Assembly (NCBI GenBank): GCA_003158835.1
Contig: PMLI01000127.1
Coordinates: forward strand, 1-7,261
From: Acidimicrobiaceae bacterium
GTDB taxonomy: Bacteria; Actinomycetota; Acidimicrobiia; Acidimicrobiales; Palsa-688
DNA: 7,261 bases
Direction of reading: 5' to 3'
Below, piece by piece: positions 1-5,803 of this stretch; positions within the stretch are counted from its first letter, which is position 1, and every line of letters begins with the position of its first letter. The notes beneath the pieces are model-generated. The model was not told the DNA's origin, made no database searches, and worked only from the letters and a program-made list of their open reading frames with translations. The translations under genes and the position numbers were made by a program.

Positions 1-190
1 CGGTTGTTGGGCCGTGGCGGGCTGACGGCAGTGGCTAAAGCGGCGGGAATGAGCCGGTGTTGAACAGTGATCGGCGGGGCCAAGGCCTATGACACCGGGG
101 AGGCGCCGACGGGGTGGGTGCGGGCCGAGGGCGGTGGGTTGGCCGCGCTTGGAAGACCACGGCCAAGTGCCTTCCTGATGGCCATATCCG
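1..190 (+). pseudogene. Relic of an ISAzo13-type transposase N-terminus (decayed)
   Basis: Frame 1 reads from the window edge as LLGRGGLTAVAKAAGMSR, then a TGA stop at 61-63. The same frame then resumes as TVIGGAKAY and continues to WVRAEGGG, ending at 138. One base further on, the next frame reads PRLEDHGQ. This order (a GRGG..AVA.A.G.SR.TV helix-turn-helix, then R..GGG, then RLED) resembles the N-terminal part of ISAzo13-family transposases as I remember them. An in-frame stop, a change of frame at about 139 and no recognisable catalytic domain mark it as a dead fragment. It is cut off by the window edge, and no terminal inverted repeat can be identified. The family assignment rests on pattern memory and is moderate; decay of the reading frame is seen directly. 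Confidence 0.5.
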
Positions 191-450
191 CGAGGCCGGG
201 TGCAGCTGCGACCTTGCACGTCCCTGTCGCTAAACCGGCGTCATTATGGCGCGCCTGCTAAGTGGAGATATCTCCGTGACTGACCAAGCCCTGAGCCGGG
301 GGGCACCTCGGGTTGCGCGTTTTGTGTGGTTCGCGGAGGGGCCTGTACTGCCGGCTGGGCCGCGTACACGGCGCGAATTGGTCGTCCCGGGCTGTGCCAA
401 GCCGCCCGGGCACTATAAGCCAAGGCGACAGTCGAGACATGCCTGAGGCT
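191..450. other. Gene-free stretch between transposase relic and exporter
   Basis: No open frame here has a recognisable product, a ribosome binding site or coding character. It contains a perfect 12-bp palindrome, GGAGATATCTCC, at 264-275. It also holds a GC hairpin with arms CCCGGGC (386-392) and GCCCGGG (404-410) around an 11-base loop, without a T-tract on either side. It may be further decayed mobile-element DNA, but no similarity can be seen by eye. Confidence 0.4.
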
Positions 451-473
451 GGGGCGGATGGTCCGCTGCGCCC
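451..473 (-). terminator. Possible terminator after the exporter gene
   Basis: Eleven bases beyond the exporter stop codon (minus strand) lies a hairpin with core arms GCGGA (454-458) and TCCGC (462-466) and a three-base loop. Outer GGG and CCC blocks can extend it past a small bulge. There is no T-tract on the minus strand, so this is a weak call that rests mainly on position. Confidence 0.3.
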
Positions 474-483
474 TTATCTTCGT

Positions 484-2129
484 TTATTTCGTTACTCCTT
501 CCGGGCGCCCCGGTGCTTGGGTTGGCGCGCCGGTGTGCTCGTCTACTTCGAGGTCGCGCTTGACTAGGAGGGCGACCGCGGCGGCGGCAAGCATGGCGAC
601 CGACGCGATCAGGAAGGCCTCGTCCAGGCCGCTCATGAACGTCGAGTGAGCGATGCTAGTGATGACTGTGGCCACCGGGCGGGGCGTGCCCGGGGCGACC
701 GGGGCAACGCCGACCGACACGACCGACTTAGCCTCGGCCAGTTTCTCGCCCACCAACGCTGGTAGGTGCGCCTCGGCCCAGCGCAGGGGCAACAGGTGGG
801 CAACCTTAGCCGACATCACAGCTCCCAGGACCGACGTGCCTAGCACGCCTCCGACCTGCATCGCGGTGTTGGTCATCCCGCCGGCGACGCCAGCCAGCTC
901 GACGGGGGCGCTGCCGACGATGACGTCAGCACTGCCCACCATGACCGGGCTCAACCCCAGGCCGACGAGCACGAACCAGAAGATGACGTCATTTGGGCTA
1001 GACCCGGTGCCGAGCCGGGAAAGGCCGAAAAGCCCGACGGCACTGACCGCCAGCCCGGCGGCCATCGGCAGCCTGGGGCCCACTTTGTGGATCAGGAGGC
1101 CCGCAAGTGGTGACCCGATGATGAGCGTCCCCGTGAGCGGCAGCATCCGTACCCCGGTCATGACTGGGTCGAAGCCGTGCACGTCCTGCATGAAGAAGGT
1201 CATGAAAAACATGGACCCCACCAGCGAGAACATGAGCAGGGTCGTGAGCACTGTCCCTACCGACAGCGAGACCGAGCGGAACAGGCGCATCGGCAGCAGC
1301 GGCTGGGCTGCTCGGAGCTCCCAGAGCACGAACAACCCGAGCGCCACCCCCGCCCCGACGAAGCACCCGATCGTGCGGGCACTACCCAGCCGTAGCTCGA
1401 CGCCTTGATCAGCGCCCAGATCAGCGAGAACAAGCCGGCTGAAAGAAGGGTGATGCCGGCAAGGTCGAAGGAGGTGGCCGCGGGCGACGGTGCCGTCTCC
1501 CGGACGAAGGCGAGCGTCATGGCCAGGGCCAGCGCACCGACGATCACGTTCACGTAGAAGCAGGACTCCCAGTCGATGTGCTGGACGAGCAGGCCCCCGA
1601 TGATAGGGCCGGCCGCGGTGGAGGCGCCGATGACGCCCGCCCAGATACCGAGGGCTTCGTTGAGCTTGTCTATGGGGAAGGTGTCGCGCATGAGGGCGAG
1701 CGCCGTCGGCATCAGCATGGCCCCGAAGACGCCTTGGGCGACGCGGAAGCCAATGACGAGCGAGATGCTCTTGGCCGTGGCGCCGGAAACGCCGATGCCC
1801 GCCGAGAACAGGGCAAAGCCCACCATCCCGGTAAGGAAGACCTTCTTGTGCCCGAAGCGGTCGCCGGCCTTGCCGATGGTGATCAAGGTCACCGCCAGTG
1901 CGAGCATGTACCCGTTGGTGACCCACTGGATGTCGGCGAGCGAGGCGTGCAGGTGGGACTGGATCGTCGGGTTGGCGACGGCGACGATGGTGCCGTCCAG
2001 GGCCACCATCATGACGCCCAGGGCGACCGCCGCCAGGGTCAGGACCGGGTCACCCCGCCTGGCGCGGCGGCCCGCTGCCCCAGTCGGCCCGGATCCGCTG
2101 GGCCCCCTCAGTTCGGTCAGTGCCGTCAT
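484..2129 (-). CDS. DHA2-family (EmrB/QacA-like) MFS drug exporter, interrupted by a -1 frameshift
   Basis: This is an inner-membrane proton-coupled exporter of the 14-helix DHA2 type. The substrate cannot be told from sequence. The N-terminal frame starts at ATG 2129, with AGGA six bases upstream. It shows LDGTIVAVANPTI (residues 44-56), MFS motif A GKAGDRFGHKK (86-96), motif C with G174-P175 and G178-G179, and the W..CFYVNV segment (187-195) typical of DHA2. After Trp248 (codon 1388-1386) this frame loses sense and stops at 1257. The matching C-terminal half continues in the neighbouring frame from GGT at 1386 to TAA at 484-486, through ELRAAQPLLPMRLFR and several hydrophobic helices. Joining the two gives 548 residues, a normal length for the family. 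The simplest cause is loss of one G from the run at 1385-1387; no classical slippery heptamer is seen. It is divergent from a TetR-type regulator, its probable repressor. The family is certain; whether the gene works is not. Confidence 0.9.
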
Positions 2130-2211
2130 GGGCCTTCCTCTCGTTCGGGGCAGGTCTTGACATAGCCCTGCTCTCCACCGGGCTCGGGCCTCGCCCGGCC
2201 GGTACCTCCTC

Positions 2212-2240
2212 AGTTTATGTCATAGTCTGACATTTAGCAA
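2212..2240 (-). promoter_or_regulatory. Predicted exporter promoter (minus strand)
   Basis: On the minus strand, TTGCTA (2240-2235) and TAAACT (2217-2212) are separated by exactly 17 bases. They resemble -35 and -10 boxes of a housekeeping sigma factor. The stretch is AT-rich against GC-rich surroundings and lies about 85 bases upstream of the exporter start. The 17-bp palindrome fills the spacer, so a bound repressor would block RNA polymerase. Confidence 0.5.
2217..2233. promoter_or_regulatory. Predicted TetR operator: 17-bp palindrome
   Basis: The arms ATGTCA (2217-2222) and TGACAT (2228-2233) are perfect inverted repeats around a five-base centre, which itself pairs at its second and fourth positions. 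Size and symmetry fit the operators bound by TetR-family dimers. It lies in the intergenic region shared by the divergent exporter and regulator genes and inside the predicted exporter promoter, so autoregulation and exporter repression are both plausible. Binding is inferred. Confidence 0.6.
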
Positions 2241-2250
2241 TCTACGTCTA

Positions 2251-2276
2251 ACAACAGTTACTGTCTTTCGTGTTGT
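2251..2276. promoter_or_regulatory. Second inverted-repeat cluster upstream of the TetR gene
   Basis: The arms ACAACA (2251-2256) and TGTTGT (2271-2276) are perfect inverted repeats 14 bases apart. Nested at the left is an 11-bp palindrome, ACAGT-T-ACTGT (2254-2264). The cluster ends three bases before the assigned regulator start, so it could be a second operator or a structure around the regulator's transcription start. It does not share the arms of the palindrome at 2217-2233. Confidence 0.3.
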
Positions 2277-2279
2277 ACG

Positions 2280-3008
2280 ATGGGCTCCGTGGAAGACCGC
2301 TTTGGCGTCACGACGGTGTTGCGGGCGCCCTCGGCAGTGGCCGCTCGGCCACGGCTCGGCGGCGCCAGCTGGCCAGACGAACCCAGGCGCGGGCGCAAGA
2401 AACGCCAAACCCGCGATGCCCTGATCGATGCTGCGCTCGACCTGTTCGAGGCCAAAGGCTATGAGCACACTGCGGTGCGCGAGATCACTGACGCCGTCGA
2501 CGTGGCGGAGCGGACCTTCTTCCGTTACTTCGCCAATAAGGAGGACATTGCACTTTTCTTCGTCAGACGGGAGATGGACCAGTTCGTCGACGCCTTGGGC
2601 GCTCGACCGGCGCGCGAAACTCCGCTCACGGCGGTGCGCAACGCCTTCCGCCAAACCCTCGAACAGATCCAAGCCGACAGCTACCTACGCAACGGCGAGC
2701 CAAGGTACCTGGCAGTCATCAAGCTCATCGACTCGACGCCGGCCTTGCTTGCCGCCAGCCTGCGGTTCATTTACGACAACGGCGACAAAGGCGTCGACGT
2801 TCTCGCCGAGAGGGAGAACGTCGACCCAGGCAGCGACAAACGCCCATGGCTCCTCATTGCTATTTACGGCGCGGTCATGGCGCTGGTCCACCGGGACTGG
2901 CGCACCCATGGTCAGGGTGGCGCGGAGGCCATGCTCGCCCTGTTCGACGCGTACGCTGACCAGCTCGCGCCGACGATCGCAGGCCGCTGGCGGCCCTCGG
3001 TGGGGTAA
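2280..3008 (+). CDS. TetR/AcrR-family transcriptional regulator
   Basis: This is a dimeric, ligand-responsive DNA-binding regulator, probably the repressor of the adjacent exporter. The TetR N-terminal domain spans about residues 44-92: helix 1-2 with ALIDAALDLFEAKGY, then REITDAVDVAERTFFRYFANKED, which holds the helix-turn-helix and the signature F.YF..KED. The remaining 150 residues are mostly helical and would form the ligand pocket and dimer interface. At 242 residues it is slightly longer than average, because about 38 residues precede the DNA-binding domain. The ATG at 2280 has no visible Shine-Dalgarno sequence. In-frame GTG codons at 2289, 2316 and 2337 also lack one, so the start is uncertain or the message is leaderless. 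A stop at 2235-2237 prevents a longer protein. It is transcribed away from the exporter, sharing about 150 bases of control region. The ligand is unknown. Confidence 0.9.
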   Translation: MGSVEDRFGVTTVLRAPSAVAARPRLGGASWPDEPRRGRKKRQTRDALIDAALDLFEAKGYEHTAVREITDAVDVAERTFFRYFANKEDIALFFVRREMDQFVDALGARPARETPLTAVRNAFRQTLEQIQADSYLRNGEPRYLAVIKLIDSTPALLAASLRFIYDNGDKGVDVLAERENVDPGSDKRPWLLIAIYGAVMALVHRDWRTHGQGGAEAMLALFDAYADQLAPTIAGRWRPSVG

Positions 3009-3044
3009 GGGCGCACTCGCGTGAGCGTTGGAGCACAGTCCAAA

Positions 3045-3068
3045 GGGCGCCGGCACAGCTCGGCGCCC
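3045..3068 (+). terminator. Probable transcription terminator after the TetR gene
   Basis: A perfect 8-bp GC stem, GGGCGCCG (3045-3052) and CGGCGCCC (3061-3068), with an 8-base loop begins 36 bases after the TetR stop. No T-tract follows, which is common for stem-loop terminators in high-GC genomes. It separates the regulator from the MNT-HEPN operon. Confidence 0.5.
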
Positions 3069-3080
3069 AGCTCAGCTCTA

Positions 3081-3105
3081 GCCTTGGCTGACTAAGGCCC
3101 CGGAG
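3081..3105 (+). promoter_or_regulatory. Leader hairpin and ribosome binding site of the MNT gene
   Basis: GCCTT (3081-3085) and AAGGC (3094-3098) form an inverted repeat that, as RNA, extends to a seven-pair stem with one G-U pair and a CTGA loop. Three bases on is GGAG (3102-3105), five bases before the GTG start at 3111. The spacing supports that start. The hairpin could be an operator for the encoded winged-HTH or a structure that tunes translation; neither is proven. No clear -35/-10 pair was found nearby. Confidence 0.35.
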
Positions 3106-3110
3106 TAGCT

Positions 3111-3620
3111 GTGCCTACCTGGCCGAGAGGGTGTAGCCATCAGGTCGGGACTGTGCTTGCCACCCGCGCCGGCACCTCGTTGCCGACGGCGCTGCGAGAG
3201 GTCGACCGGGCAGAAGCGGCGCGCATAGTAACGACCCGTCGCCTCGGCAACACCCGTCTCGTCCGCGCCGATACCACCAACCCGCTCTACCGACCGTACA
3301 GCGAGATCGTCCTGGCCACATACGGCGCGCCGGCGGTGCTGGCCTACGAGCTCGCGGGCATCTCCGGCGTCGAGCGACTGTTCATCTTCGGGTCCTGGGC
3401 GGCACGCTACATGGGCGAAGCGGGCCGAGCCCCGAACGACATCGACGTGTTAGTCGTCGGGGGCCCGGACCGCGAGGCGTTGTACGAGGCGGCCGAGCGT
3501 GCCGAACAACGCATCGGTCTCCCGGTCCAGGTCACGGTCCGCTCAGCCCTGGCCTGGGGCTCCGCCACCGACACCTTCATCGCCGAGCTTCGTTCAAGGC
3601 CTCTCGTCTCCCTGCTATAA
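3111..3620 (+). CDS. Winged-HTH plus minimal nucleotidyltransferase (MNT) protein, probable antitoxin
   Basis: This is a two-domain protein of 169 residues. Residues 15-53 match the second half of a winged helix-turn-helix: LATRAGTSLPTALREVDR (helices 2 and 3), then a wing with RRLGNTRLVRAD. Residues 85-150 form a minimal nucleotidyltransferase domain with FGSW (93-96) and the metal-binding pair D110-I-D112. A third acidic residue is not evident where VQVTV lies (139-143). Related MNT antitoxins add AMP to HEPN toxins, and the HTH part could autoregulate the operon; both are inferred. The GTG start is supported by GGAG five bases upstream, and a stop at 3093-3095 closes the frame. Helix 1 of the winged HTH appears missing: residues 1-14 do not resemble it. 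The HEPN gene starts 11 bases after this stop, so the two are one operon. The domain call is firm; the antitoxin role is likely. Confidence 0.85.
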   Translation: MPTWPRGCSHQVGTVLATRAGTSLPTALREVDRAEAARIVTTRRLGNTRLVRADTTNPLYRPYSEIVLATYGAPAVLAYELAGISGVERLFIFGSWAARYMGEAGRAPNDIDVLVVGGPDREALYEAAERAEQRIGLPVQVTVRSALAWGSATDTFIAELRSRPLVSLL

Positions 3621-3631
3621 GAGGACGGGCG

Positions 3632-4117
3632 ATGACCTGGGAACGAGGGCGACCGAAGGTCGAAGAGCCACTGGGCAACAGTGAGCTCGAGCTCGTAGCC
3701 CCGTCGCCGGAGCTGGCGGGCCGCCTGATGGAAGACGCAGGCAAGCACCTCGTCTCTGCTCGCCTCATTGGCGGAGCGGACCCGAACGGCGCCTATCAGC
3801 TCGCCTACGACGCGGCGCGCAAGGCCTGTGCCGCGCTCCTCGCGGTCCAAGGACTGCGGGCTACTACCCGTGGTGGTCACGTGGCCGTCCAGGACGCGGT
3901 GCGAGCACAGTTCAACGCCGAGGGCGGCGTCCCGTCTTTCCGTGCGCTCGCCCGGCTGCGCCGTACTAAAGCTGCTCGCGAGTACCCCGATGTCGGCACC
4001 CCGACAACGACAACCGAAGACGTCGAGGACGCCATAAGCGCCGCCTCGGCGATCGCGGCGGCGGCGCGACAAATCCTAACCACGGGGCGATTGGACAGAT
4101 TCGTCACCGACGGCTGA
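3632..4117 (+). CDS. HEPN-domain protein, probable toxin partner of the MNT gene
   Basis: This is a 161-residue, mostly helical protein. The HEPN core runs from about residue 30 to 150. It contains AYQLAYDAARKACAALLAVQGLR (54-76), the candidate catalytic motif R76-x6-H83 in RATTRGGH, and an RRTKAAREYP segment (110-119) before the last helix. HEPN proteins with an R-x4-6-H motif are often metal-independent RNases that act as toxins and are paired with MNT antitoxins. The tyrosine two residues after the histidine, modified by the antitoxin in the HepT-MntA system, is absent (HVA here). If it is controlled by AMP transfer, the site must be elsewhere; Y54, Y59 and Y118 are the tyrosines visible. 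ATG 3632 has GAGG seven bases upstream, directly after the MNT stop, which indicates translational coupling. RNase activity is inferred; a non-toxic helical partner is the alternative. Confidence 0.85.
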   Translation: MTWERGRPKVEEPLGNSELELVAPSPELAGRLMEDAGKHLVSARLIGGADPNGAYQLAYDAARKACAALLAVQGLRATTRGGHVAVQDAVRAQFNAEGGVPSFRALARLRRTKAAREYPDVGTPTTTTEDVEDAISAASAIAAAARQILTTGRLDRFVTDG

Positions 4118-4635
4118 ACTCGCCGAGCCGCTGGCGCCGACCGCTTCGTCTTGCATGCCGGCATAGGCGCGCCAGCACCGTCATCGCCAGTCTGACGGGG
4201 CCCATCGCCTCGTCGGTGCACCGAGTCGGCGGACCGTCAGGCGGCCGAGTTGCTCGATCGCCACTACCGGGACCAGCCGCCGGGAGGGGAGCGCGCCACC
4301 GCGTCCATAGGTGCTGAGCCGCGCCCGTTCCGCCTGCGAGACTGGAGGACGACGCCGACCAGCACCTTCGCCAACTCGGCCGCCGGTAGCGCGCTCGGAG
4401 TAATCCCACGCCCTATCTGGAGAACCACCTTGAGCTTCGATAAAGCGTCACCCATACCTGTCGGCCACCCGCAGGGCGGGCTCCGATACCAAGAGTGGCT
4501 GGCATAAGTCTCGCGGGTGGGTCTTGAGCTCGTGGCCGAAACCGTCTTCTCGGGCGTCACTTGCCAGAGCCGCTGGCACTGCTAGCTATCATCGCCCGCC
4601 CCCGGTACCTCGCCGCGCTGTGCCCGCAGTGGCAC
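4118..4635. other. Long stretch without a recognisable gene between the HEPN gene and the YbjQ operon
   Basis: Two convergent units end on either side of this stretch. Open frames on both strands (for example plus strand 4250-4507 and minus strand 4560-4264) have no ribosome binding site, no family signature and no clear coding bias. A 10-bp palindrome, ATGCCGGCAT, lies at 4155-4164. The stretch may be decayed DNA; nothing more can be supported. Confidence 0.4.
4562..4578 (-). terminator. Possible terminator of the YbjQ operon
   Basis: TGCCAG (4562-4567) and CTGGCA (4573-4578) form a perfect 6-bp stem with a five-base loop, 57 bases beyond the stop codon of the small membrane protein. There is no T-tract on the minus strand, so the call is tentative. 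Confidence 0.3.
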
Positions 4636-4845
4636 CTACTCGGGGCGGTACTCCCGCTCCCCGGTTGCTGGGTTGTACCAAACCCGCATCGGCTTGCCCG
4701 TCGAAGGGTCGGTGAAGACTTCGCTGGTCGGCTGAGAAGACTTGCTGGCAACCTTGCGGCTACTTCGGTAACGGTCCCAGCCGAAGAGCGCAAACACGAC
4801 CCCGACGGCCACGACCGCTACGATCACCCATCCCGCGACGCCCAT
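4636..4845 (-). CDS. Small single-pass membrane protein downstream of YbjQ
   Basis: This is a 69-residue protein of unknown function. Residues 4-22 (AGWVIVAVVAVGVVFALFG) form one clear transmembrane helix. A basic stretch follows (RYRSSRK, 25-31), which by the positive-inside rule places the C-terminus in the cytoplasm. Residues 43-69 carry a turn-rich motif, VFTDPSTGKPMRVWYN then PATGEREYRPE, in which two xPxTG elements flank a tryptophan. Its compact, patterned look suggests conservation. The ATG at 4845 has GAGG five bases upstream and begins nine bases after the YbjQ stop, so the two are co-transcribed and probably act together. A signal anchor with a cytoplasmic tail is the likeliest topology. 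I do not recognise a named family. Confidence 0.75.
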   Translation of the reverse strand: MGVAGWVIVAVVAVGVVFALFGWDRYRSSRKVASKSSQPTSEVFTDPSTGKPMRVWYNPATGEREYRPE

Positions 4846-4854
4846 TGCGGCCTC

Positions 4855-5280
4855 TTAGCTCTGCGCGCCGGTCGGGTCAGGGGGGGCGGGCAGCCACTCG
4901 ACGACCCGGGCGGTACCGTAGGCCACGATCTCGCTCATGCTCCGCGACATCTCGGTGGAATCGAAGCGCATCATGGTCACTGCATTGGCCCCCATGGCGG
5001 CGGCGTTTTGCACCATGCGGTCGAGCGCCTGGCGCCGCGCGTCCTCGTTGAGCTTGACGTAGGACCTAATTTCGCCGCCGACGAGGCTTTTCAGGGTGGC
5101 GGCGATGTTGCCTCCCAGGCTGCGGGAGCGGACGGTGAGGCCGAACACTTGGCCGAGGGTCTTCACCACCCGGGCCTCGGGGATGTTCTCTGTCGTCGTC
5201 ACGATCATGGGCCGAGAGGAAGGGGCACTCCCCCCTTCCGGCTGGCTCCGGTAACTGGGTAGGTCGGTTGGGGCCGTCAT
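4855..5280 (-). CDS. YbjQ/UPF0145-family protein
   Basis: This 141-residue cytoplasmic protein matches the YbjQ family (often labelled heavy-metal-binding; the biochemical role is not established). The core runs from residue 25 to about 129. It contains IVTTTENIPEARVVKTLGQVFG, the GG.I...LK.LVGGEI.SY segment (56-74), the AL.RM...A..MGANAV stretch (85-101), and a closing EIVAYGTARVVE (117-128). A longer frame reaches ATG 5352, but ATG 5280 is chosen because AGGAGG lies five bases upstream and the family homology starts well after it. Residues 1-24 are a polar, proline/serine-rich extension and residues 130-141 a short tail. It is the first gene of a two-gene operon with the small membrane protein. 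YbjQ proteins form ring-like oligomers in solved structures, as I recall; partnership with the membrane protein is inferred. Confidence 0.9.
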   Translation of the reverse strand: MTAPTDLPSYRSQPEGGSAPSSRPMIVTTTENIPEARVVKTLGQVFGLTVRSRSLGGNIAATLKSLVGGEIRSYVKLNEDARRQALDRMVQNAAAMGANAVTMMRFDSTEMSRSMSEIVAYGTARVVEWLPAPPDPTGAQS

Positions 5281-5306
5281 GCCTGCCTCCTGTGACTTGG
5301 GGCGTC

Positions 5307-5340
5307 GGTGACAGTGGGCGCCTTCGAACATGATGTCACC
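5307..5340. promoter_or_regulatory. Inverted repeat upstream of the YbjQ operon
   Basis: Perfect 7-bp arms GGTGACA (5307-5313) and TGTCACC (5334-5340) are separated by 20 bases and lie 27-60 bases upstream of the YbjQ start. The centre-to-centre distance of the arms is 27 bases, so two dimer half-sites or a looped site are possible. The position fits an operator or promoter region; no matching -35/-10 boxes were found. Confidence 0.35.
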
Positions 5341-5760
5341 ACGGCCGGCCACCCCGCGCTCGACCGGCTCGGCTCGGCTCGGCCGGTTCCGTGCCCGTTC
5401 GAGCCCCGCAAGACCGCTCCTGCCGCCCGCCTAACTTACCCGCCAGCTACCTCTACCCGTCCGGAGCCCCAGACCGCCCCTTTGTCCCCTTACCGTGCGG
5501 CGCTCCTGGGACGTTACGGCCCCCGTCTGCCTGTCGGCAAGGGGGCCCTCGTGGTAGCTCTCCGGCCCCGTGGCCCCCGCTCGGGCCGGCTCTCGGTCTC
5601 GTCAAGCCCGGTGAGCGAGCGGGTCTCGTCGAGCATGGCGGTGGAGCCCGGCGAACCCGTCGAGCTGCGACGAGAGCGTGCGGCCCGTTCCGCTTGCTCC
5701 TGCGAGTGGTCGGCGACCCGTCGGCGGAAGCAGTCAGATCGGGTGCTGTCCTGGCGTGGC

Positions 5761-5778
5761 CTCCGGCCGCCGGCGGAG
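5761..5778 (-). terminator. Possible terminator after the ABM gene
   Basis: CTCCG (5761-5765) and CGGAG (5774-5778) pair, with a single-base bulge and two more G-C pairs closing a three-base loop. It sits 25 bases after the ABM stop on the minus strand and has no T-tract. Local GC richness makes chance hairpins common, so the call is weak. Confidence 0.25.
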
Positions 5779-5803
5779 CGGCTTGTCCGCGCCAGTCCCG
5801 TTG

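Larger units (their letters stand above)
5281..5803. other. Long stretch without a convincing gene upstream of the YbjQ operon
   Basis: The left end holds the YbjQ ribosome binding site (CCTCCT at 5286-5291, read on the minus strand) and an inverted repeat. The rest is very GC-rich with C-runs and short repeats such as tandem CGGCT near 5367-5380. Long plus-strand frames lack ribosome binding sites and have low-complexity P/R/S/A composition. One minus-strand frame ending at 5514 has coding-like third-position GC and reads FRRRVADHSQEQAERAARSRR, but has no start codon in this stretch before running into the ABM gene. It may be a remnant. Confidence 0.4.

Noticed and set aside
653..1408. Plus-strand open frame of 251 codons antisense to the exporter
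   Set aside because: It is rich in T/P/S, has no ribosome binding site or family pattern, and lies over well-supported transporter sequence on the other strand.
1387..1926. Upstream part of the minus-strand frame that carries the exporter C-terminus
   Set aside because: Upstream of the shift this frame gives an R/H/G-rich sequence, while the neighbouring frame gives clear transporter motifs. It is an accidental GC-rich open frame.
3407..4072. Minus-strand open frame of 221 codons across the MNT and HEPN genes
   Set aside because: It is antisense to two genes with ribosome binding sites and domain matches; its own sequence is R/S/A-rich and unrecognisable.
248..4174. Three copies of the palindrome GGCGCGCC (248, 524 and 4167)
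   Set aside because: About one is expected by chance in DNA this GC-rich, one copy lies inside the exporter gene, and the sites share no context.
4250..4560. Open frames on both strands in the gap after the HEPN gene
   Set aside because: There is no ribosome binding site, no recognisable domain and no coding bias. They overlap each other on opposite strands.
5322..5337. TTCGAAC resembling half of an actinobacterial LexA/SOS box
   Set aside because: The second half-site (GTTCGA) is not present at the required spacing.
5514..5803. Minus-strand frame with coding-like third-position GC
   Set aside because: No start codon is available before it enters the ABM gene out of frame, and no family is recognised. 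It is mentioned only as a possible remnant.
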